A stretch of 37,522 nucleotides of DNA. It comes from Lentilactobacillus dabitei (GTDB lineage Bacteria > Bacillota > Bacilli > Lactobacillales > Lactobacillaceae). Shown in pieces: positions 31,429 to 37,522 of this stretch (the stretch's first letter is position 1; each line of letters starts with the position of its first letter). Where the stretch lies: contig NZ_JAHPPD010000016.1 of NCBI RefSeq assembly GCF_019061365.1, positions 1 through 37,522 of the forward strand, given 5' to 3'. The notes beneath the pieces are model-generated. The model was not told where the DNA came from. It worked only from the letters and a program-made list of their open reading frames with translations, and did no database searches. Position numbers and translations under genes: made by a program.

Positions 31429-32100
31429 TTAAACCAGATCAGTCAGGGCATCCTCATCCAAAATCGTCACGGTAGACCCTGATGATTCAATGATTTCGTC
31501 AGTCGTCAGCTGTTTAAAAATTCGACTGATTGTTTCTGGCGTGGTCCCCAAATAAGTTGCAATATCCTTTTTCTTGAGTGGTAATTTGAATATTTTATCT
31601 CCGAGAGCGGCGCTGGTTTCCAACAAATATTTGGCCAGCTTGCCAGTGGTATCCGTTGTTGAGGCCAAGGTCTTTTCTTCTTGGAGTTCACTGATCTGCT
31701 TGCTCATAATCGCCAGCAACTTAACGGCTAACTGAGAACTGGTTTTTAACAAGTCCTGAAACGCCCCTTGATCAATTTGGCAAATATTTGAATCCACCAG
31801 CGCCGTGGCCGTAACATTCCTTTGATTCCCGTTGAATAGTGCGGATTCTCCATCAAAGTCCCCTGGCTGCATTACTTTCAATAACTGTTCTTTGCCGTTG
31901 GCCGCAACTTGGGAGATCTTGATTTGGCCAGCTTCCAGAATTAGAAAGTGGCCAACCGAATCGCCTGCCATATAAATGATTGTTCCCTTGGCATATTCGT
32001 GCTGAACGATCAACTTGGCAACTTCCACTTTTTGAGCTTGTGGCAGTGATCGAAACAACGGGACTAAATTGACACATTCAAGTGCGTGCTGTAAATCCAT
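31429..32100 (-). CDS. FLP-type Crp/Fnr transcriptional regulator
   Basis: 223 residues. An N-terminal cyclic-nucleotide-binding beta barrel (to about 120; GHFLILEAGQIKISQ, GDFDGESALFNG), a dimer helix, and a C-terminal winged helix with KKDIATYLGTTPETISRIFKQL. No iron-sulfur cysteine cluster is present, but Cys9 (LECVNLVP) and Cys107 (SNICQID) sit where the lactobacillar FLP proteins have a redox-switch cysteine pair, so it probably responds to oxidation by a disulfide. Translated right after an unknown gene with a 2-base gap; AAGGAG lies in that gene's end. Confidence 0.86.
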   Translation of the reverse strand: MDLQHALECVNLVPLFRSLPQAQKVEVAKLIVQHEYAKGTIIYMAGDSVGHFLILEAGQIKISQVAANGKEQLLKVMQPGDFDGESALFNGNQRNVTATALVDSNICQIDQGAFQDLLKTSSQLAVKLLAIMSKQISELQEEKTLASTTDTTGKLAKYLLETSAALGDKIFKLPLKKKDIATYLGTTPETISRIFKQLTTDEIIESSGSTVTILDEDALTDLV

Positions 32101-32102
32101 TT

Positions 32103-32747
32103 TTATAACTCCTTTAATTCATTGAGCCATTGCTGAGTTGCGCTATCCGGCGCGGTGGTCGTATCAAAGCCAATGGGTTCAAATACAGCTTTAACCTTCT
32201 GCCAATCAATCGCCTGATCGGAACTCAAATTTGCAACCAGGGAATCGAGCTGAGCAGGCCTCATCAGTTTAATTAATTGCGGGTTACCCGTTGAAAGCAG
32301 TGTATTAGCTGCCAGCTGGCGCAGAATAATTTGTTCCACATCAGCTGTAGAAGCCAGATCTATCAAGCTAATTCGCTCTTTTAACGGTACCGCCGGAATT
32401 TCACGTTCCAAGAAGTGATTGAAGGATTCCCAATTTTTTAAAACCTGCCGATAAAATTGATATGGCACCCGAATTCCAATTTGGCTGAAGGTTTTGGTAA
32501 CCAGCGTTGCCATTGGCCAAGTCGGTCCAGCCCCAGCAACACCTAATAATTCAATCAAGAAACGCTGCATCGTTTCTTTATCCGAATGACGATATTTTTT
32601 CTTGAGAGTCAAGTCATAACGGACCAATACAAAATTCTGAAATTGTTCCGGCCCAATCACGCGACCAGGTTGGTGATGCAGCCGTCGTCTAATCTGTTTG
32701 ATTTGTTTTAATTTGCTTGATTTAGCGAATCTACCTTGTTTTACCAT
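32103..32747 (-). CDS. Unknown protein cotranscribed with the FLP regulator
   Basis: 214 residues, soluble, with a very basic N terminus (KQGRFAKSSKLKQIKQIRRRLHHQ) and otherwise helical-looking sequence rich in Leu and Gln. It contains a Gly/Pro-rich turn (GVAGAGPTWPMATL). No catalytic motif was recognised. AGGGAGATAAAAA precedes the ATG. The 2-base gap to the FLP gene argues for a shared role, perhaps in redox response, but that rests on position alone. Confidence 0.68.
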   Translation of the reverse strand: MVKQGRFAKSSKLKQIKQIRRRLHHQPGRVIGPEQFQNFVLVRYDLTLKKKYRHSDKETMQRFLIELLGVAGAGPTWPMATLVTKTFSQIGIRVPYQFYRQVLKNWESFNHFLEREIPAVPLKERISLIDLASTADVEQIILRQLAANTLLSTGNPQLIKLMRPAQLDSLVANLSSDQAIDWQKVKAVFEPIGFDTTTAPDSATQQWLNELKEL

Positions 32748-33042
32748 TTTTTATCTCCCTGTTTACTACTCCCATTATTGCGGAAACGGCTCATTAAATC
32801 AAAGCATCACCTTTTCTGATTATTTTTTGCTAGCAAGCGTGAAAGCTGGCAATCACCACCTTAGCCCTTCCAACAACAGCGTTTTGGCTGTTCATCCCCA
32901 TTTCCAATTCATTTACATCATATTTACATAAATTTAATGGGAACCATTACTTTTAAATTTAACGTGTTTGTAACAAGTCGGCTAAATACTTGATTTATCA
33001 TAGGAATTCATTGTCACATAATTGTCTTATTTCGACCGGCTG
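32748..33042. other. Gene-free divergent region
   Basis: AT-rich, with no credible frame. It carries the promoter for the FLP unit on the minus strand (not located precisely) and leads into the LysM promoter. Confidence 0.4.
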
Positions 33043-33070
33043 TTGACGGTTATCGATGATCTGATATTAT
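33043..33070 (+). promoter_or_regulatory. Promoter of the LysM protein gene
   Basis: TTGACG, 16 bases and TATTAT. Transcription would begin near 33078, leaving a leader of about 160 bases before the coding sequence. Confidence 0.7.
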
Positions 33071-33077
33071 ATACGGC

Positions 33078-33239
33078 GTGATTGCTTCTGGTTCATCTAC
33101 CTCAATGATCAATCACCTTCCAAGTTACCGTTTAACATCTACCATGTGTTCCGGAACACACTTTCATTTTCACTTAGTAACCATGGAAGAACAACATTTC
33201 AAGTATTCGATCCAATTCTAGTTATAGATAATCTAAAAG
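33078..33239 (+). promoter_or_regulatory. Long 5' leader of the LysM gene
   Basis: About 160 bases between promoter and ribosome site. TGATTG...CAATCA can pair near its start and TGTGTTCCGGAACACA (33145-33160) is a perfect 16-base palindrome. No known riboswitch class was recognised; the length and palindrome suggest control of mRNA stability or translation. Confidence 0.4.
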
Positions 33240-33854
33240 GTGGTCATTATTATCAAAAAGAGTTTACTTACATTATCAGTTATCACTGGTTTCTTAGGTC
33301 TTAGTGGCGTTGTCGCAAATGCCGACAGCTATACCGTTAAGTCCGGAGATACCGTTGCCAACATTGCTGATAAATTTAACGACACTGTTAATGGAATTGC
33401 AAAACGCAACAACCTTTCTGATGCTGATTTAATCATGGTAGGCCAAAAGCTCAAAGTTAGCAACAATGATAAAGCTTCAAAGACCAACATGAAGACTTCA
33501 ACTGCTATTCACAATGAACATAAGGATGCAATCGTAGCTGATACAGCTTCAAATTCCAATAACAATTCAGATACTTCAACTGACGCAACCAGCAGCGCAA
33601 CAATCACCCCGGCTGCATTCCAATCACAAGGGGTTGTTTACCAAAATGGTAAGAAATGGACCTATTACACCGGTGCAGCATTCGCCGATGGTACCACTAA
33701 TCACGGTGGTTATGATGCAGACGGCTACTTAATTGTAGCAGCTCCTGCAGACGTTCCATTTGGCACTCACGTTCAAACGCCACTTGGTGAAGGCGTTGTC
33801 CATGATCGTGGAACAGCGATTGTCGGTAATCATTATGACTTGGTAATGCCATAG
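33240..33854 (+). CDS. Secreted LysM peptidoglycan-binding protein
   Basis: 204 residues. A signal peptide (KKSLLTLSVITGFLGLSG, cleavage after ANA) precedes one LysM domain (SYTVKSGDTVANIADKF to QKLKVSN), which binds GlcNAc chains. A Ser/Thr/Asn/Asp linker follows, then a small barrel with AAPADVPFGTHVQTPLGEGVVHDRGTAI, resembling the 3D/RlpA-like double-psi domain. Such proteins are abundant secreted lactobacillar wall proteins. The start is unusual: AAAGGTGG stands 8 bases before ATC-AAA-AAG where ATG-AAA-AAG would be expected; the only standard candidate, a GTG at 33240, lies inside that ribosome site. It ends YDLVMP, close to the usual end of the domain. Confidence 0.85.
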   Translation: MVIIIKKSLLTLSVITGFLGLSGVVANADSYTVKSGDTVANIADKFNDTVNGIAKRNNLSDADLIMVGQKLKVSNNDKASKTNMKTSTAIHNEHKDAIVADTASNSNNNSDTSTDATSSATITPAAFQSQGVVYQNGKKWTYYTGAAFADGTTNHGGYDADGYLIVAAPADVPFGTHVQTPLGEGVVHDRGTAIVGNHYDLVMP

Positions 33855-33861
33855 AGACTGG

Positions 33862-33975
33862 GGCAATAGGCGTTTTGATCCCAGAATTTAACGAAATGAC
33901 CAATTATTCCTGATTTTGGAATAGTTGGTCATTTTTGTTAAATTCTGGGATCAGCCGTTTGGCGCAGCTTTTATC
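33862..33975 (+). terminator. Terminator-like nested hairpin after the LysM gene
   Basis: GATCCCAGAATTTAAC/GTTAAATTCTGGGATC, TGACCAA/TTGGTCA and TTCC/GGAA pair in series, with apical TGATTTT. TTTTTG lies inside. The outer ends (GGCGTTTT, GTTTGGCGCAGC) recall the modular palindromic family, of which it may be a distant member. Confidence 0.6.
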
Positions 33976-34230
33976 TTGGTAGCTATGGCGATCTAGGTGA
34001 ATGATCATCGATTGAAAATTGATATGTGTTCTGCCCTCGTTGTTTATGCAGGAAGGGGCAGGGTCGTCAGAGCACGTTTCCACTATATAAGGGAAGACAT
34101 GGTTTCTCCCGGTATTAAAACATCTAACAATCTCCTATTCTTCATAGATAAAACGCGCTCACCAAAACTGACGCTATAAGAACCAGCAAATCATCTTTTT
34201 TAAGTTCTCCACTACCATGCCAAAATGCGC
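33976..34230. other. Gene-free stretch
   Basis: No frame with a ribosome site or codon pattern like its neighbours. It leads into the hairpin element at 34.2 kb. Confidence 0.4.
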
Positions 34231-34235
34231 TCTGA

Positions 34236-34336
34236 TGACCCTGACCCCTACCACGTAAGACAAAGCCGCCAACAATGAACAAAATTCGTTCATTATTGGC
34301 GGCTTTGTCTTACGTTCCGGGGTCAAACCGGGTCTT
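34236..34336. terminator. Terminator hairpin of the conserved-flank family, copy at the TetR gene end
   Basis: AGACAAAGCCGCCAA pairs with TTGGCGGCTTTGTCT, and GAAC with GTTC in the centre. The flanks GACCCCTACCACGTAAGA and TCTTACGTTCCGGGGTCAA pair with each other outside. It overlaps the last codons of the TetR gene on the minus strand. Confidence 0.75.
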
Positions 34337-34973
34337 ATCGCGCTCTAATCCCATTTTCCAATATATCCATATATACCTTCACCCGATCGATCACCTCACC
34401 CATATCTTCCATCTTGGTGATTTCTGGATGCTTTTCAAAATACGTTTGGGCCATTTGAGACATTGATCCAATAAACATTTTCAGATAGTCACGAACATCA
34501 GCTTCATTCAACTCTGGTCGAATATCCAGTTGACTAATAGTTGAAGTCAGGATTGTGTTCATTAAATCCGTTTCAAGCTTTTGAAACATCCCGAATACTT
34601 TTTCTCGCATGGGCTTGGGGACGAAGGAATCATTGGAATACACCCGCAGTAGCAATTCAAATTCAAACGGAAACTTGTGAGATAACTCCGTTTTATATTT
34701 GGTCGCCCGAATGATCATACTGACCAAATCCTGCGAATCTGTCCAGACTGATAAATCAACGACCGCCATAATTGTGTCTATCGCCTGTTTGACGGCTGCG
34801 TAATACAAATGTTGCTTATTATCAAAATATCTAAACACGGACCCTTTTGACACATCGGCCACTTCAGCGATCTTATCCGTGCTGGCGCGATAACCCCGCT
34901 TGCCAAATTCTTGCACCGCCGCTGTTAAAATTGCCTGCTCTTTTTGAGGATCACGTGGTAATCGTTTCGCCAT
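34335..34973 (-). CDS. TetR-family transcriptional regulator
   Basis: 212 residues. The N-terminal DNA-binding domain reads ILTAAVQEFGKRGYRASTDKIAEVADVSKGSVFRYFDNKQHLYYAAV, the standard TetR three-helix pattern; the remaining 150 residues are a helical ligand and dimer domain. Start at 34973, with GAAGG about 8 bases upstream; a longer frame to 35012 lacks support. It lies downstream of an ABC exporter pair on the same strand, so it is likely that exporter's repressor. Confidence 0.88.
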   Translation of the reverse strand: MAKRLPRDPQKEQAILTAAVQEFGKRGYRASTDKIAEVADVSKGSVFRYFDNKQHLYYAAVKQAIDTIMAVVDLSVWTDSQDLVSMIIRATKYKTELSHKFPFEFELLLRVYSNDSFVPKPMREKVFGMFQKLETDLMNTILTSTISQLDIRPELNEADVRDYLKMFIGSMSQMAQTYFEKHPEITKMEDMGEVIDRVKVYMDILENGIRAR

Positions 34974-35089
34974 GAATTGACCTTCTTTTTTACTCAATTG
35001 TTTAAGAATCACTAAGCCAAATTAAATTTCATTAAATCGATTCCAGGCTGCCTAGATTAATTGTCGATCCAATTGCTCCAAGCAAGTCA

Positions 35090-36694
35090 CTACGCAAGGT
35101 CTCGCTTACGATACCCGACAAAGCCGATCACGATCAATACCAACGCAACGACTAACAGCCACCACACCGGTTCTGCGTTGATTTCATGGATCGGAACTTT
35201 ATCGAACCAATAAAACGGCGAAATCTTCATTGCCCAATTTGGTAAATCGATCAGGCGGCCAAAGTAGGAAATGACAAACGAACCGCCTAACAGAATCCAA
35301 ACAACTGACCGCAGTTTTGGCAGAATGCCGATGAAGCAGACCAGTGTACTCATGAATAGAATCAATACAGGCAGCATTGCCACAAATATTCTATTATAAT
35401 ACCTGATTGGCAGCGAATGCGCCAAGGTTGAATTGCCCACCACCATTGTCGTCATCAGGGTGACATACAAAATTACTACTGCCAGGATCACCCCATACAG
35501 CACATATGTCGCTAATAGATAGTAGCGACTATGCGGGGTAGTATTAACGAGCTGCAGGTAGCCACGCCGTTCCTCGGTGTACAAGTGATTAATAACCATT
35601 GCTCCACCGATAACCGCCAGGACCGTGAAAATAATCCCAAGAATGCCGACAAACGACAACACTTGGTTTTTCTCCAATGCTTGAACGCCATTGCTGCCAA
35701 GAACTTCTTTAATGACTGGCGAATCGTTCACCAACTTGCCAATACTGTTAAATACTGAGCCGTAACTGGCACCCAGAACCGCCATACCAATGATCCAAAA
35801 TAAACTAATCGACCGTTGGTTCCAGAATAGTAAGGTTGCCGGACCCCGCAGGAAACGACTCTGCCGCTTGCCGCCACGGACTTGAATGATGCCGGCATCG
35901 ATATCCCGATTAACGTTCAGTGCAACCGCAATTCCAAATGCCACGCTTCCTAAAATTAAGAACAATGCAACGGGGAGCCAATTATTCTTGATATAAATAT
36001 CCGTTTTTTCGATCCAGCCGAAGGGGGACCACCAAGTGTTATCGGGATTGGAAACATCCGTCATCATCCGGACCAGATAGGTGAGGCCAAAAAACGCATA
36101 ATTATAAATTAAAACGTTGTGACTGTCGGCAACCAGTTGGGAAAAGATCAACGAGATCATGCCGAAAGTCCAGCCAACTGCCGCTAAAGAAACCGCAAAC
36201 AGCCAGTTACCGTTACTATCGCTACCTGGCATGTTCGCAAAGGTCATCCCAATTCCCGTGATGATTGCAAAACAGCCATCCGCGATTAATAGCTCTAAAG
36301 CCGCAGCGCTCAATGGGGCCAAACGCCCCACTGGATGTCCACCAAGGACCATTTCGGTAAGACCGGATTCCTCTTGAGCTCGGCTCGCGCCAACTGCCAC
36401 TGAATAGTTAAAGATCACCATGAAGATCGCCCAAAAGACGGCCATTTCGGTCGCAAAGATAACGGCCGTACTGATCGAAGCGTGCGCTAACGGCCCAAAT
36501 AGTGCCTTCATTGCAGGTGATCGTAATGTTTGAGCAATGGTATTCAATTGTTGCTGATTGCCGTATATGCCTTCAAACTTTGCGGCAACCGCAACGAATA
36601 ACCCAGCTAACACCAGCAGCCAGACCAGCAATTTAATCCAATCACGTTTGAAGTTTGCTTTCAACAATGCAAAAGTCTGTGTGTACTGTGTCAT
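35090..36694 (-). CDS. ABC-2 type exporter permease (TnrB3-like)
   Basis: About 534 residues with some twelve membrane helices in two similar halves, matching the group often called putative exporters of polyketide antibiotics. EESGLTEMVLGGHPVGR and the later YTEERRGYLQLVNTTPHSRYYLL are the paired cytosolic loops that contact the ATPase. The ATG at 36694 is preferred, with AGGTGAG just upstream; a GTG at 36703 overlaps that site. It starts 1 base after the ATPase stop. The partner ATPase is truncated, so the exporter is probably inactive here. Confidence 0.83.
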   Translation of the reverse strand: MTQYTQTFALLKANFKRDWIKLLVWLLVLAGLFVAVAAKFEGIYGNQQQLNTIAQTLRSPAMKALFGPLAHASISTAVIFATEMAVFWAIFMVIFNYSVAVGASRAQEESGLTEMVLGGHPVGRLAPLSAAALELLIADGCFAIITGIGMTFANMPGSDSNGNWLFAVSLAAVGWTFGMISLIFSQLVADSHNVLIYNYAFFGLTYLVRMMTDVSNPDNTWWSPFGWIEKTDIYIKNNWLPVALFLILGSVAFGIAVALNVNRDIDAGIIQVRGGKRQSRFLRGPATLLFWNQRSISLFWIIGMAVLGASYGSVFNSIGKLVNDSPVIKEVLGSNGVQALEKNQVLSFVGILGIIFTVLAVIGGAMVINHLYTEERRGYLQLVNTTPHSRYYLLATYVLYGVILAVVILYVTLMTTMVVGNSTLAHSLPIRYYNRIFVAMLPVLILFMSTLVCFIGILPKLRSVVWILLGGSFVISYFGRLIDLPNWAMKISPFYWFDKVPIHEINAEPVWWLLVVALVLIVIGFVGYRKRDLA

Positions 36695-36695
36695 T

Positions 36696-37457
36696 TTACT
36701 CACCTACTTTTTGATCATTATCAGAGTGGTAATAGCGTAAGAACAAATCCTCCAGTGTTGGTGGGGTTGTCTTCAGTTGCAAAATTTTATTGGCCGAAAG
36801 ACTCGCCATCACGTTGCCTATTTGATCAGAATCAACGCTAAATTCTGCGATGGTTTTCTGATCATTTTTAAAGTCCAGTTGGTACACCCCTGCCATCTTT
36901 TGCAACCCAACCAACGGCGCCACTGTTGTGACCGCCACCGAGTTTCGGGTCAGGTGCTGCATTGATTCCAGTGAGCCGGTCTCAATCACGCTGCCTTCGC
37001 GAATAATCGAAATCGTATCGCACATTTTTTCGACTTCAGACAGGATGTGACTGGAAAGCAGGACACTCTTGCCAGCCGCCTTAAGTTGGGCAACCTTTTG
37101 TTGGAAAATCAGTTCATTGAGCGGATCAAGCCCAGAAGTTGGTTCATCAAATACATACAATGACACGTCAGTTGAGAAAGCCGCAATTAAGGCCACCTTT
37201 TGCCGGTTACCTTTCGAATAAGTTCGATTCTTCTTACTGGTATCAAGCTTAAACTCTTTGATCAAGTCATCAGTCCGCTCAGTGTGGGTCTGTCCCGACA
37301 TATGAAGCAACAGATCAATTGTTTGACCACCAGTCAAGTTCGACCAGAGATAGACATCCCCAGGAACATACGCTAAATCCTTATGAATTGTGACTGATTC
37401 TTTCCAGGCATCTTTACCAAAGACTTTGGCTGAGCCGCCAGAGAAGCTGTCCAAGAT
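36696..37457 (-). pseudogene. Exporter ATPase truncated at its 5' end
   Basis: About 252 residues of a drug-type ABC ATPase. The signature region (YSKGNRQKVAL), Walker B (YVFDEPTSGLDP) and switch His (LSSHILSEVEK) are present, followed by a C-terminal domain of about 90 residues. The Walker A segment and everything before it are missing: the sequence begins at LDSFSGG, which in homologues follows the Walker A helix. A TAG stands directly before it, and the sequence beyond is unrelated and starts a transposase-like frame. So the gene is cut by an insertion. The N-terminal piece would be expected beyond the window. Confidence 0.8.
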
Positions 37458-37522
37458 CTATGATTTTTGATATACTTCTATGTAAAAAGCGAGTTTAAGC
37501 TATGAAAAATTATCCCAGCAAT
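37458..37522 (+). mobile_element. Left end of an insertion sequence with the start of a transposase
   Basis: Homology to the ATPase stops near 37457. The remaining 65 bases include ATG at 37502 followed by codons for KNYPSN, resembling the first residues of lactobacillar IS5-group transposases (M-K-x-Y-P/D-S-x). A TATACT-like element lies upstream. Only seven codons are visible and the terminal inverted repeat cannot be checked without the other end, so the family is tentative. Confidence 0.5.

Noticed and set aside
33078-33239. c-di-AMP (ydaO) riboswitch before the LysM gene
   Set aside because: The leader is long enough, but I could not find the conserved core of that class; a covariance-model scan would decide.
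33997-34179. Open frame of 60 codons after the LysM gene
   Set aside because: No ribosome site, no recognisable protein features; chance frame in an intergenic region.

Overview
The window reads as a chromosomal stretch from a low-GC Gram-positive of the family Lactobacillaceae. The support is strong AGGAGG-type ribosome sites, several TTG/GTG starts, an FLP-type Crp/Fnr regulator with a cysteine pair, an araB-araD pentose operon, a secreted LysM protein, a D-Ala-D-Ala carboxypeptidase and a PnuC transporter. Genus and species cannot be fixed by reading alone.

Layout. 1-3.1 kb: a Ca2+-type P-type ATPase. 3.4-5.3 kb: a DedA membrane protein and a divergent YdhF-like aldo/keto reductase. 5.3-7.8 kb: AT-rich spacer, a GyrI-like domain protein, and an XRE regulator coupled to a small membrane protein. 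7.7-10.2 kb: a two-gene unit of a PnuC-family vitamin-precursor transporter and a cytosolic GH78-like glycosidase. 10.4-12.4 kb: a membrane-anchored DNA/RNA endonuclease, an unknown membrane protein and a second XRE/membrane-protein pair with a clear double operator. 12.6-13.0 kb: a decayed MazEF/PemIK-type toxin-antitoxin locus. 13.2-14.8 kb: a short-chain dehydrogenase and TenA. 14.9-17.8 kb: a secreted ADP-ribosyltransferase-like protein and an ABC-F protein broken by one in-frame stop, preceded by an attenuator-like leader. 18-20.4 kb: a small membrane protein, AlkD-type glycosylase, RimJ/RimL acetyltransferase and a YoaK/DUF1275 protein. 20.5-25.5 kb: a five-gene ugp operon (binding protein, two permeases, ATPase, phosphodiesterase) whose binding-protein gene carries a frameshift. 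26.2-28.5 kb: DacA and a family 2 glycosyltransferase. 28.8-31.4 kb: araB-araD behind an AraR-like operator. 31.4-32.7 kb: FLP regulator and an unknown partner. 33.2-33.9 kb: the LysM protein. 34.3-37.5 kb: TetR regulator and an ABC exporter whose ATPase gene is cut at its 5' end, apparently by an IS whose first codons close the window.

The most distinctive feature is intergenic. At least seven copies of a roughly 110-base modular palindrome occur: 3.1, 5.2, 13.2, three in tandem at 25.5-25.9, and 29.6 kb. In these the internal-loop sequences (GGTTA, GGAG, TAAG-TCGC, GGTG-CTTA, TGCA) and the apical loop stay nearly constant, while the stems change and their partners change with them. A second family of terminator-like hairpins has conserved flanks (CCCCTACCAC...GTTCCGGGGTCA) around variable stems. 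Three genes are visibly broken (ugpB, the ABC-F gene, the exporter ATPase) and one toxin-antitoxin pair is a relic, so the region is partly in decay. Coordinates and motifs were read by eye; no database search was made.
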